DNA of 64,000 nt from Burkholderia anthina (GTDB lineage: Bacteria; Pseudomonadota; Gammaproteobacteria; Burkholderiales; Burkholderiaceae), in the NCBI RefSeq assembly GCF_001547525.1, contig NZ_CM003768.1:1178001-1242000 (forward strand). The letters are read 5' to 3'. The position numbers and the translations under genes are program-made. Below the pieces are notes generated by a model. That model had not been told where the DNA came from, did not search any database, and saw nothing but the letters and a program-made list of their open reading frames with translations. Shown in pieces: positions 28,831 to 38,377 of the stretch. Each line of letters opens with the position of its first letter. The stretch's first letter is position 1.

Positions 28831-28983
28831 ATGGATACGCACCTGATGATCGGCCTTGGCGTCCTGCTGGGCGCGGTTGCCGCCGCGGCGGCAAGCCGCG
28901 ACCTGCTGCGTGCGATGAAGGCGAAGGCGCAGATGAAGCCCGTGCCGGTCCGCGTGCGCGAGCCGCGCCGCCCCGGCCGCTGA
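28831..28983 (+). CDS. Small single-span membrane protein, 50 residues
   Basis: Not recognised as a named family. ATG 28831 is preceded by CCGGAGTAGCG (GGAG ribosome site) and the frame ends at TGA 28983. Residues 5-22 (LMIGLGVLLGAVAAAAAS) form one hydrophobic helix; the tail (about 29-50) is rich in Lys, Arg and Pro, so the C-terminus should be cytoplasmic. A small inverted repeat, ACAGT (28782-28786) and ACTGT (28792-28796), lies about 35 bases upstream. Small size makes it easy to miss. Confidence 0.6.
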   Translation: MDTHLMIGLGVLLGAVAAAAASRDLLRAMKAKAQMKPVPVRVREPRRPGR

Positions 28984-29041
28984 TTCCGCCGTCACGCTTC
29001 AGGTCTGGAAGGCCGCGCCACGCGGCGGCCAGGGCCGGCGC

Positions 29042-29881
29042 TCAGCCGAGCTCGACGACCTTGTCCCACGCGAACGCGGGGTTTTCCCATTCGCCGGTGC
29101 GCCGGTGAAAGTAGCCGCGCGGATTGCATACCACGCGCGTGCCGTTGTCCGTCACGTAATCGAATGACGTATGCGTGTGGCCGTGCAGCCACAGATCCAC
29201 CGGCGGTCGCACCAGGTCCGCCATGTCCGTCACGAACCCCGCCGAAGCCAGATCGTCCGCATAGCGTTGCGCCAGCGAGCGCCGGTGCGGCGCATGATGG
29301 GTGACGACGATCGTCTTGCCCGCGAACGGCGCCGCCAGCTGCGCTTCCAGCCATGCGCGCCCTTGCCGGTGCAGCGCGATCGCGTCGGCCGGCGAGAACT
29401 CCCGGTCCGGTGCGTCCGGCGCACTCGCTGCCGCATGCAACGCCGCGTCGTGCGGCCAGGTCACCTGGATCAATCCCTTGAAATCGAGCATCACGCGCAG
29501 CGCGGCATCGATCGCGCGCGCGACGCTGGCTTCGTCGCGGCCGAACAGCGAGAAATCGGCCCAGAGCGTCGTGCCCAGCACGCGAAAGCGTTGCGCGGGA
29601 TCGACGTAGACGCCGTTGTTCAAGTAGTGCACGTTGTCGAGCGCATGCGCCGCGTCGCGCATCGCCGTTTCCAGCGCGCCGAATTCCCCGTCGTAGTACT
29701 CGTGATTGCCGGGCACGTAGATCACCGGCACCGCGGGGTCGAACGTCTCGGCGGCCCAGCGCAGGCCTTCCGCGTGATTGTGGATGTCGCCGGCCAGCAC
29801 GACGAGATCCGCGTCGGCATGCGCGATCGCGTCGGGCAGGTTGCTTTCGAGATGCAGGTCGGACAGGACGCGGACTTTCAC
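29042..29881 (-). CDS. Metallophosphoesterase
   Basis: A 279-residue calcineurin-like phosphoesterase. All metal-site blocks are present: SDLH (7-10), GDIHNH (31-36), GNHEYY (58-63), VTHHAPH and GHTHTSFDY. Cytosolic; no signal peptide. It starts at GTG 29881 with a GGAG site nine bases upstream. Substrate unknown; members hydrolyse nucleotides, cyclic nucleotides or phosphoproteins. It follows the FAD-dehydrogenase gene on the same strand with 25 bases between them and may be co-transcribed. Confidence 0.88.
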   Translation of the reverse strand: MKVRVLSDLHLESNLPDAIAHADADLVVLAGDIHNHAEGLRWAAETFDPAVPVIYVPGNHEYYDGEFGALETAMRDAAHALDNVHYLNNGVYVDPAQRFRVLGTTLWADFSLFGRDEASVARAIDAALRVMLDFKGLIQVTWPHDAALHAAASAPDAPDREFSPADAIALHRQGRAWLEAQLAAPFAGKTIVVTHHAPHRRSLAQRYADDLASAGFVTDMADLVRPPVDLWLHGHTHTSFDYVTDNGTRVVCNPRGYFHRRTGEWENPAFAWDKVVELG

Positions 29882-29906
29882 GGGATTGGCTCCGGAGTAG
29901 GCGGCT

Positions 29907-31331
29907 TCAGCGCAGGACCTTGCCGGGATTCATCAGGCCGCGCGGGTCGAGCGCGGTCTTCAGCGTGCGCATCAGCGCCGTTTCGACCGGCGACTTGTAG
30001 CGTTGCGCGTCGTCGATCTTCAACTGGCCGATGCCGTGCTCCGCGCTGATCGTGCCGTGGTGGCGGTGCACGTTGTCGTAGACGATCCGGTTGATCGACG
30101 CCTGGAACGCGGCGAGGAACGCCTTCGCATCGCCGCCTTCGGGCATCTGCACGTTGTAGTGCAGGTTGCCGTCGCCGAGGTGGCCGAACGTGACCATCCG
30201 CGCGCCCGGCGCGGCCTGCTGGATCGCCGCGTCGGTCTCGTCGATGAAGCGTGCGATCGACGAGATCGGCACCGCGATGTCGTGCTTGATGTTGAGCCCT
30301 TCGTCGGCCTGCGCGAGCGGGATGTGCTCGCGCAGGTCCCAGAACGCACGCGATTGCGCGAGGTTCTCCGCGACCACCGCGTCGACCACGAGCCCGGCCT
30401 CGAACGCTTCTTCCATCAGCTTCTCGAACAGCGCGCGCGCATGTGCTTCGCTTTCGTTGTCGGACAGCTCCAGCAGCACCGTCTGCGCATGCGTTTGCGC
30501 GAACGGGTAGCGCAGTTGCGGATAGTGCTTGCCGACCAGCTGCATGCAGAAATCCGACATCAGCTCGAAGCCGGTCAGCAGCGGTCCGGCCGCGCGCTGC
30601 GCGAGCGCGAGGAAATCGAGCGCCGCGTGCGGCGATTCGAGCGCGGCCAGTGCCGTGACCTGCGCGGCCGGCAGCGGATGCAGCTTCATCACGGCCGCCG
30701 TGATGATCCCGAGCGTGCCTTCGGCGCCGATGAACAGGTCGCGCAGGTCGTAGCCCGTGTTGTCCTTGCGCAACCCGCGCAGCCCATCCCAGATCTCGCC
30801 TTGCGGCGTCACGACCTCGAGCCCGAGGCACAGCTCGCGCGCGTTGCCGTAGCGCAGCACCGCGGTGCCGCCCGCATTGGTCGACAGGTTGCCGCCGATC
30901 GTGCAACTGCCTTCCGCCGCGAGGCTCAGCGCGAACAGCCGGCCGCCTTCGCGGGCGCGCGCCTGCACGTCGGCGAGGATCACGCCGGCTTCGACGGTGA
31001 TCGTGTTGTTGTGCGGATCGAGCGCGCGCACGCGGTTCAGGCGCGCGACGCTCAGCACGGCCTGGCTGCCGCTCGCGTCGGGCGTCGCGCCGCCCGCGAG
31101 CCCCGTGTTGCCGCCCTGCGGCACGAGCGCGATGCCGTGCGCGTTGGCCAGCTTCACGAGTGCGGCGACTTCGGCCGTGTTCGCGGGCTTCAGCACCGCG
31201 CACGCCGCGCCCTTGTAGCGGCGGCGCCAGTCGGTGAGGAACGGTTCGGTATCGTGCGGATCGGTCAGCACGTGGTCGGCGCCGATCGCGTCGCGGCACG
31301 CGGAAACGAAAGCTTCGGAGGACATCATCAT
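29907..31331 (-). CDS. FAD-linked D-2-hydroxyacid dehydrogenase (GlcD/D2HGDH/D-lactate dehydrogenase type)
   Basis: A 474-residue FAD_binding_4 oxidoreductase. FAD-binding motifs: VPQGGNTGLAGGATPD and EGSCTIGGNLSTNAGGTAVL, with FIGAEGTLGIITAAVMKLHP. The C-terminal FAD-oxidase domain holds HLGDGNLHYNVQ and HHGTISAEHGIGQ, whose His and Glu residues bind metal and substrate in the D-2-hydroxyglutarate/D-lactate dehydrogenase family. Oxidises a D-2-hydroxyacid, passing electrons to an acceptor. Three tandem Met codons open the frame, so the start may be 31331, 31328 or 31325. Exact substrate not settled by sequence. Confidence 0.88.
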   Translation of the reverse strand: MMMSSEAFVSACRDAIGADHVLTDPHDTEPFLTDWRRRYKGAACAVLKPANTAEVAALVKLANAHGIALVPQGGNTGLAGGATPDASGSQAVLSVARLNRVRALDPHNNTITVEAGVILADVQARAREGGRLFALSLAAEGSCTIGGNLSTNAGGTAVLRYGNARELCLGLEVVTPQGEIWDGLRGLRKDNTGYDLRDLFIGAEGTLGIITAAVMKLHPLPAAQVTALAALESPHAALDFLALAQRAAGPLLTGFELMSDFCMQLVGKHYPQLRYPFAQTHAQTVLLELSDNESEAHARALFEKLMEEAFEAGLVVDAVVAENLAQSRAFWDLREHIPLAQADEGLNIKHDIAVPISSIARFIDETDAAIQQAAPGARMVTFGHLGDGNLHYNVQMPEGGDAKAFLAAFQASINRIVYDNVHRHHGTISAEHGIGQLKIDDAQRYKSPVETALMRTLKTALDPRGLMNPGKVLR

Positions 31332-31346
31332 CTTGTCGCGTAAGGG

Positions 31347-32422
<1,076 letters not shown>

Positions 32423-32501
32423 CTATTATAGGGGCTGAAGCCGTCGCGCAGCGCGGCGGCGGCGCGCCGTGACGCGCGCGGCATCAAGAAGGAGAAGCCG
32501 T

Positions 32502-33830
32502 TTGCCGAAGTTGAGCGTTGATCTCGATACCATCAAGCGCCTCGCGCAGTTCGCGGCCCGGCGCAGCGCCGAGGATCGCATCCCGCAGGTGGCGGGCAGC
32601 CTGACCTTCACGACGCTGCTGGCGCTCGTGCCGCTGCTGACGGTCGCGTTCGCGTTGTTCACCGCGTTCCCGATGTTCGCGTCGTTCCAGATCTCGCTGC
32701 AGGGGTTCCTCGCCGATCACCTGATGCCCGCGCAGTTCAACATCCAGATCTTCAAGTACCTGAACCAGTTCGCATCGAAGGCCAAGGGGCTGACGACGGC
32801 CGGCCTGATCGTGCTCGTCGTCACGTCGGTGATGACGATGATGACGATCGAATCGGCGTTCAACCTGATCTGGCGCGTGCGCAAGCCGCGGCCGTTCGCG
32901 CAGCGCGTGCTCGCGTACTGGGCGCTGATCACGCTCGGGCCGTTGCTGTTCGGCGTGAGCCTGTCGATCTCGTCGTACCTGTTCACGCAATCGCTCGCGT
33001 TCACCGGCGCGGGGCCGTCCACGTCGATCGTCGAGTGGCTGCTCGCGCTCGCGTCGCTGCCGTTGACGGTGCTCGCGTTCACGCTGCTGTACGTGTACCT
33101 GCCGAACTGCACGGTCGCATGGCGCGACGCGGTGATCGGCGGGCTGTTCGCGGCCGTCGCGTTCGAGCTCGCGAAGCGCGGCTTCGGCTACTACGTCAGG
33201 CGCATTCCGACATATACGGCTGTCTACGGTGCGTTCGCGGCGCTGCCGGTGTTCCTGCTGTGGGTGTATTTGAGCTGGTTCATCGCGCTGCTCGGCGCGA
33301 TGGTCGCGTCGGCGCTGCCGGCGATTCGTGTCGGCCAGTTCCATCGCATTCACTATCCGGGCAGCGACCTGCTCGACGCCCTCGAGCTGCTTGCACGGCT
33401 CGCCGAAGCGCGCGCGGCCGGCAAGCGCGGCTACACGGCGATGCGGCTCGCGACGATGCTGCGCTGCGACATGGAAACCGGGCAGCGCTTGCTGACGACG
33501 ATGGAGGAGCGGGAATGGGTCGCGCGGCTCGAGGGCGGCGACGAGGCCACGCCGCGCTACATCCTGCTCGCGAACCCGGAGCAACTGACGCTCGCGCAAC
33601 TGTTCGACGTGCTGGTGATCGACCGCGCGGAGTTGACCTACCAGCTGGAGCGGCGCCGCAGCCACGTCGAAGGCGCGGCGCTGCTCGCGGTGCTGTCGAG
33701 CGACCGGTTCGACGTGACACTCGCATCGCTGATCGCCGCGCACCGGCTCGCGGGCGGGCAGCCGGCCGGGAGCGCCGGCCCGGCGCCGCGCGTGGACGAT
33801 CCGCACGCGCGGCCGCCGCGGCCTGCGTGA
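32502..33830 (+). CDS. YihY/UPF0761 family inner-membrane protein
   Basis: About 442 residues. Six TM helices lie in the first 290 residues (IPQVAGSLTFTTLLALVPLLT, MMTIESAFNLIWRVRKPRP, then AVYGAFAALPVFLLWVYLSW), followed by a roughly 150-residue cytoplasmic winged-helix-like tail. Once labelled ribonuclease BN, but that activity belongs to another protein; YihY function is unknown. TTG 32502 is preferred because AAGGAG lies seven bases upstream; a GTG at 32469 would place that ribosome site inside the gene. Confidence 0.85.
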   Translation: MPKLSVDLDTIKRLAQFAARRSAEDRIPQVAGSLTFTTLLALVPLLTVAFALFTAFPMFASFQISLQGFLADHLMPAQFNIQIFKYLNQFASKAKGLTTAGLIVLVVTSVMTMMTIESAFNLIWRVRKPRPFAQRVLAYWALITLGPLLFGVSLSISSYLFTQSLAFTGAGPSTSIVEWLLALASLPLTVLAFTLLYVYLPNCTVAWRDAVIGGLFAAVAFELAKRGFGYYVRRIPTYTAVYGAFAALPVFLLWVYLSWFIALLGAMVASALPAIRVGQFHRIHYPGSDLLDALELLARLAEARAAGKRGYTAMRLATMLRCDMETGQRLLTTMEEREWVARLEGGDEATPRYILLANPEQLTLAQLFDVLVIDRAELTYQLERRRSHVEGAALLAVLSSDRFDVTLASLIAAHRLAGGQPAGSAGPAPRVDDPHARPPRPA

Positions 33831-33845
33831 AGGCGGGGCGGGCGG

Positions 33846-34163
33846 CTACAGCGGGATCTTGCCGGTGCAGATGTCCTTGAACATCACCCAGTCGCCCATC
33901 AGGCTGTAGATCGGGTGCCGGAACGTGGCCGGGCGGTTCTTCTCGAAGAAGAAGTGCCCGACCCACGCGAACCCGTAGCCGCACACGACCGCCGCCGGCA
34001 GCCACGGCCAGTGGCCGGTCGCGACCGCCATCGCGACGCAGCCGATCACGCCGAGCGAGCCGATGAAGTGCAGCCGCCGCGACGTCAGGTTCCGGTGCTC
34101 GTTCAGGTAATACGGGTAGAAGTCAGCGAAGCTGGCGAATTGCTCCGTATGCGTATGCGCCAT
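33846..34163 (-). CDS. Mpo1-like (former DUF962) membrane protein
   Basis: A 105-residue protein of the YGL010w/Mpo1 family. Conserved histidine blocks are visible: NEHRNLTSRRLHFIGS, WVGHFFFEKNRPATF and RHPIYSLMGDW, with two hydrophobic helices between. Yeast Mpo1 is an iron-dependent dioxygenase shortening 2-hydroxy fatty acids; whether bacterial members do this is not established here. A GAGGAG ribosome site supports ATG 34163. Convergent with YihY, divergent from the CBS gene. Confidence 0.85.
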   Translation of the reverse strand: MAHTHTEQFASFADFYPYYLNEHRNLTSRRLHFIGSLGVIGCVAMAVATGHWPWLPAAVVCGYGFAWVGHFFFEKNRPATFRHPIYSLMGDWVMFKDICTGKIPL

Positions 34164-34320
34164 GGCCGTCTCCTCGGGCCGTCGTTCACAAGGCCATTGT
34201 GCGGCGGGCGGCCGGCGTCCGCAAGCGGCGGCGGGCCGCCGCGCGGGCCCGTGCTTTCCTTTTGACAGGCTTTCCGATAGGATCGAAAGAGATTTTGCAT
34301 TCAAGCATGAGGGGACTACG

Positions 34321-34776
34321 ATGCGCGTCAGCGATATTCTGAAAGTGAAGGGCAACACGCTGTTTACCGTGACGCCCGATAAGCCGCTGCGCGAAGCGGT
34401 CGATACGATGGCCGAACACGACATCGGTTCGCTCGTCGTGATGGAGTACGGCGATCTCGTCGGGATGCTGACGTTCCGCGAGATCATCCTGCGCCTGCGC
34501 GAAAATGGCGGCGCGATCGGCGACGTGCAGGTGCGCAAGGTGATGGACGAGCCGCTCACGTGCACGCCGGAAACGGACGTCAACGAAGTGCGCCGGATGA
34601 TGCTCGAGCGTCACGCACGCTACATGCCGGTGCTCGACAAGAAGGTGCTGATGGGCGTCATTTCGTTCTACGACGTCGCGAAGACGGTCGTCGAGGCGCA
34701 GAGCTTCGAGAACCGGATGCTGAAGGCATACATCCGCGACTGGCCGGAATCGGAAGCCGAAGCGCACAAGCCGTGA
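34321..34776 (+). CDS. Tandem CBS-domain protein
   Basis: A 151-residue cytosolic protein made of two CBS motifs (about 6-62 and 72-130), a Bateman module that binds adenine nucleotides. Opening MRVSDILKVKGNTLFTVTPD and later TCTPETDVNEVRRMMLERHARYMPVLD are typical. No attached catalytic domain, so it is a stand-alone energy-sensing or regulatory subunit whose partner is unknown. Followed by a strong intrinsic terminator. Confidence 0.9.
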   Translation: MRVSDILKVKGNTLFTVTPDKPLREAVDTMAEHDIGSLVVMEYGDLVGMLTFREIILRLRENGGAIGDVQVRKVMDEPLTCTPETDVNEVRRMMLERHARYMPVLDKKVLMGVISFYDVAKTVVEAQSFENRMLKAYIRDWPESEAEAHKP

Positions 34777-34829
34777 ATCGCGCCGCGCCCGGCACGTCGA
34801 TGCATGGGCGCCGCCATCCGGCACGCGGC

Positions 34830-34860
34830 GGCGCAGGCATGGCCTGCGCCGTTTTTTTTT
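34830..34860 (+). terminator. Intrinsic terminator after the CBS gene
   Basis: Perfect 9-base stem (34830-34838 with 34842-34850) with a 3-base loop, followed by G and nine T residues. Confidence 0.9.
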
Positions 34861-34915
34861 CAACAACAACACGAGGCCCGCGCAGCTTCGCCCAGACGAT
34901 GCGCGCGTATTCCGC

Positions 34916-36850
34916 ATGAGCGATCACACGCAAGCCACTTCGGGGCGGCGCGACGAACGGCGCGCCCACGCATCGCAGTTCGACCTGCTGCGCGAGCGCC
35001 GCTTCGCGCCGTTCTTCACGACCCAGTTCCTCGGCGCGCTGAACGACAACGTCTTCAAGATCGGCTTCACGTCGCTCGTCACGTATCACACCGCACGGTT
35101 TTCCGGCGTCGATGCGAAGACGGCCGCATTCCTGATTTCCGCGATCTTCATTCTGCCGTTCGTGCTGTTCTCGGCCACCGCCGGCCAGATCGCCGACAAA
35201 TACGACAAGGCGACTCTCACGCGCTTCGTGAAATCGTTCGAGATCGTGCTGATGCTGGTCGGCGCGGCCGGCTTCGTCACGCACAGCGCGACGCTGCTGT
35301 ATCTGTGCACGTTCATGATGGGCATGCACTCGACGCTGTTCGGGCCCGTCAAGTATTCGTACCTGCCGCAGCATCTCGGCGAACATGAGCTGGTCGGCGG
35401 CAACGGGCTCGTCGAGATGGGCACGTTCATCGCGATCCTGATCGGCACGATCATCGGCGGCGCGGCGGCCGGCATCGAAGGCAGCGGCGAACGCGTGCTC
35501 GCGGTGAGCGTCGTCGTCATCGCGCTGGCGGGGCGGCTCGTCGCGCAGCGCGTGCCGCCCACGCCCGCGCCGCAGCCCGACCTCGTGATCAACTGGAACC
35601 CGGTCAGCGAGACCTGGCGCAACCTGAAGCTCGCGCGCCAGAACCGCACGGTGTTCCTGAGCCTGCTCGGCATCTCGTGGCTGTGGTTCGTCGGCGCGAC
35701 GTTCCTCACGTCGTTCTTCAATTTCGCGAAGGATGTGCTGTCCGCCAGCCCCGACGTCGTCACGATCCTGCTCGCGACCTTCTCCGTCGGCATCGGCCTC
35801 GGCTCGCTGCTGTGCGAGCGGCTGTCGCAGCGGCGCGTCGAGATCGGCCTCGTGCCGCTCGGCTCGATCGGCATCAGCGTGTTCGCCATCGAACTGTATT
35901 TCGCGAGCCACGCGCTGCCGTCGCCCGGCCATCTGCTGTCGGTCGGCGAATTCCTGGCCGGTGCGCGCCACTGGCGCATTCTCGCCGACCTGTTCCTGCT
36001 CGCGATGTTCGGCGGCTTCTACAGCGTGCCGCTGTACGCGCTGATCCAGAGCCGCAGCGCGCCGACCCACCGCGCGCGGATCATCGCCGCGAACAACATC
36101 CTCAACGCGCTGTTCATGATCCTGTCGGCCGTGATGGCGATGGGGTTGACCAAGGCCGGCGTCGACATCCCGGGGCTGTTCCTCGTCACCGCGCTGCTGA
36201 ACGTCGTGGTCGCGACGTATATCTACCTGCTCGTGCCCGAGTTCCTGCTGCGCTTCGTCGCGTGGGTGCTCGTGCACACCTTCTACCGGATTCGCCTCGT
36301 GCACGCGGAGCGGATTCCGGCGGAAGGGGCGGCGGTGCTCGTGTGCAATCACGTGAGCTACGTCGATGCGCTCGTGCTGGCCGCCGCGAGCCCCCGGCCG
36401 ATTCGTTTCGTGATGGATCACCGGATCTTCAAGACGCGTTTCGCGAGCTGGGTATTCCGGCACGCGAAGGCGATCCCGATCGCGCCGCGCCACGAGGATC
36501 CCGCGATGCTCGCGCGTGCGTACGACCTGTGCGAGGCAGCACTGAAGGACGGCGAACTCGTGTGCATCTTCCCCGAGGGCAAGCTGACGAAGACGGGCGA
36601 CATCAACACGTTTCACCATGGCATCACCGAGATCCTGAGCCGCACGCCGGCGCCGGTGATCCCGATGGCGCTGCGCGGGCTGTGGGGCAGCTATTTTTCG
36701 CGGCATGCCGATGCGCGGATGCCGCGGCCGATCAAGCGCGGCGTGATGAGCCGGCTGACGCTGGCGGTCGGCGAGCCGATCCCGGCGTCGATCGCGACGC
36801 CAGAAGCGCTGCAGGCGGCAGTGACCGAGTTGCGCGGCGCGCGGAAGTAG
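34916..36850 (+). CDS. MFS transporter fused to a PlsC-type acyltransferase (LplT-Aas-like)
   Basis: A 644-residue fusion. Residues about 25-430 form a 12-helix MFS transporter (FFTTQFLGALNDNVFKIGF resembles lysophospholipid flippase LplT). Residues about 450-640 are a 1-acylglycerol-3-phosphate acyltransferase with NHVSYVD (HX4D, His479/Asp484) and FPEGKLTKTG. This suggests import of lysophospholipid and re-acylation at the inner membrane, as done by separate lplT and aas proteins in E. coli. The acyl-ACP synthetase part of Aas is missing, so acyl-CoA or acyl-ACP must come from elsewhere. Function is inferred from the two domains. Confidence 0.85.
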   Translation: MSDHTQATSGRRDERRAHASQFDLLRERRFAPFFTTQFLGALNDNVFKIGFTSLVTYHTARFSGVDAKTAAFLISAIFILPFVLFSATAGQIADKYDKATLTRFVKSFEIVLMLVGAAGFVTHSATLLYLCTFMMGMHSTLFGPVKYSYLPQHLGEHELVGGNGLVEMGTFIAILIGTIIGGAAAGIEGSGERVLAVSVVVIALAGRLVAQRVPPTPAPQPDLVINWNPVSETWRNLKLARQNRTVFLSLLGISWLWFVGATFLTSFFNFAKDVLSASPDVVTILLATFSVGIGLGSLLCERLSQRRVEIGLVPLGSIGISVFAIELYFASHALPSPGHLLSVGEFLAGARHWRILADLFLLAMFGGFYSVPLYALIQSRSAPTHRARIIAANNILNALFMILSAVMAMGLTKAGVDIPGLFLVTALLNVVVATYIYLLVPEFLLRFVAWVLVHTFYRIRLVHAERIPAEGAAVLVCNHVSYVDALVLAAASPRPIRFVMDHRIFKTRFASWVFRHAKAIPIAPRHEDPAMLARAYDLCEAALKDGELVCIFPEGKLTKTGDINTFHHGITEILSRTPAPVIPMALRGLWGSYFSRHADARMPRPIKRGVMSRLTLAVGEPIPASIATPEALQAAVTELRGARK

Positions 36851-37125
36851 GCGGGGCGGCCGGGTGCGGGTTGCCGGTCGCCGGTTGCCGCGCAGCGACG
36901 AGCGCGGCGAGCCGCACGGCCCGCCCGGCCGCGGTGCGGCCGAGCGACGGCAGGCCACGCCGCGGCCACGGCCGGCCCCGGTGATCTGAACGGTTCACAC
37001 GGCCCGCGGGCCCGGGACGGCTGGCATAATAACGGTTTACCTCTTTTTCGACCGGCAAACGATCGACCTGCCCGCGGCCCCCGGCAGCGCATCGGTTTGC
37101 CCATTTCTCTTTGGGCGGTTCCATC

Positions 37126-38226
37126 ATGTCCGGCAATACCCTCGGCACGCTTTTCACTGTCACGACCTTCGGCGAATCGCACGGTCCCGCGATCGGATGC
37201 GTGATCGACGGCTGCCCGCCGGGGATGGGGTTGACCGAAGCCGACATCCAGGTCGAACTCGATCGCCGCAAGCCGGGCACGTCGCGGCACGTGACGCAAC
37301 GGCAGGAGGCCGACGAGGTCGAGATCCTGTCGGGCGTGTTCGAAGGCGTGACGACCGGCACGCCGATCGCGCTGCTGATCCGCAATACCGACCAGCGCAG
37401 CAAGGATTACGGCAACATCGTCGAGACGTTCCGTCCCGGCCACGCCGACTACACCTACTGGCAGAAATACGGCATTCGCGACTACCGCGGCGGTGGCCGC
37501 TCGTCCGCGCGCCTGACGGCGCCGATCGTCGGCGCCGGCGCGGTCGCGAAGAAGTGGCTGCGCGAGCGCTTCGGAGTCGAGGTGCGCGGCTACATGAGCG
37601 CCCTCGGCGAGATCGACGTGCCGTTCGTCGACTGGTCGCATGTGCACGAGAACCCGTTCTTCTCGCCGAACGCGGCGGTCGTGCCGGAGCTCGAAGCCTA
37701 CATGGACGCGCTGCGCAAGGACGGCGATTCGATCGGCGCGCGCATCGACGTCGTCGCGTCGGGCGTGCCGGTCGGCTGGGGCGAACCGGTGTTCGACCGG
37801 CTCGATGCCGATATCGCGAAGGCGATGATGAGCATCAACGCGGTGAAGGGCGTCGAGATCGGCGCGGGCTTCGACAGCGTCGCGCAGCGCGGCTCCGTGC
37901 ATGGCGACGAACTGACGCCGGCCGGCTTCGTCGGCAACCACGCGGGCGGCGTGCTCGGCGGGATTTCGACGGGCCAGGACATCACCGTGTCGATCGCGAT
38001 CAAGCCGACGTCGAGCATCCGCACGCCGCGCCGCTCGATCACGAAGTCCGGCGAAGAGGCGACGGTCGAAACCTTTGGCCGCCACGATCCGTGCGTCGGC
38101 ATTCGTGCGACGCCGATTGCCGAATCGATGCTCGCGCTGGTGCTGATCGATCATGCGCTGCGCCATCGTGCGCAGTGCGGCGACGTCGAGACGTCGACGC
38201 CGAAGATCGCCGGCAGCGCGACCTGA
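37126..38226 (+). CDS. aroC: Chorismate synthase
   Basis: A 366-residue FMN-dependent enzyme converting 5-enolpyruvylshikimate-3-phosphate to chorismate, the end of the shikimate pathway. Signatures: [20 protein letters not shown] near the start, [12 protein letters not shown], and [16 protein letters not shown] toward the end. Full length. ATG 37126 ([10 protein letters not shown]) matches the family; an in-frame ATG at 37111 adds five residues. A CATAAT at 37025-37030 may be its -10. Ends at a strong terminator. Confidence 0.97.
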   Translation: MSGNTLGTLFTVTTFGESHGPAIGCVIDGCPPGMGLTEADIQVELDRRKPGTSRHVTQRQEADEVEILSGVFEGVTTGTPIALLIRNTDQRSKDYGNIVETFRPGHADYTYWQKYGIRDYRGGGRSSARLTAPIVGAGAVAKKWLRERFGVEVRGYMSALGEIDVPFVDWSHVHENPFFSPNAAVVPELEAYMDALRKDGDSIGARIDVVASGVPVGWGEPVFDRLDADIAKAMMSINAVKGVEIGAGFDSVAQRGSVHGDELTPAGFVGNHAGGVLGGISTGQDITVSIAIKPTSSIRTPRRSITKSGEEATVETFGRHDPCVGIRATPIAESMLALVLIDHALRHRAQCGDVETSTPKIAGSAT

Positions 38227-38284
38227 TACGAAGCAGGTTGGGGCGCGGCGCGTGTCGCCTCGTCCGGCAAACGATGAATGCAAG

Positions 38285-38319
38285 CGGGGCGCTGCGTGAT
38301 GCAGCGCCCCGTTTCGTTT
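38285..38319 (+). terminator. Intrinsic terminator after aroC
   Basis: Perfect 11-base stem (38285-38295 with 38301-38311), 5-base loop, followed by TTTCGTTT. Confidence 0.8.
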
Positions 38320-38343
38320 GCGGCGGTGTGCCGTGACCCACGC

Positions 38344-38370
38344 AAAACGCGCCGCTCGTGGCGGCGCGTT
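38344..38370 (-). terminator. Terminator of the ETF-ubiquinone oxidoreductase gene
   Basis: On the minus strand, a perfect 10-base stem (38346-38355 with 38361-38370) with a 5-base loop ends in a T4 run, 8 bases after the stop codon. Confidence 0.75.
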
Positions 38371-38377
38371 CCGGTCG

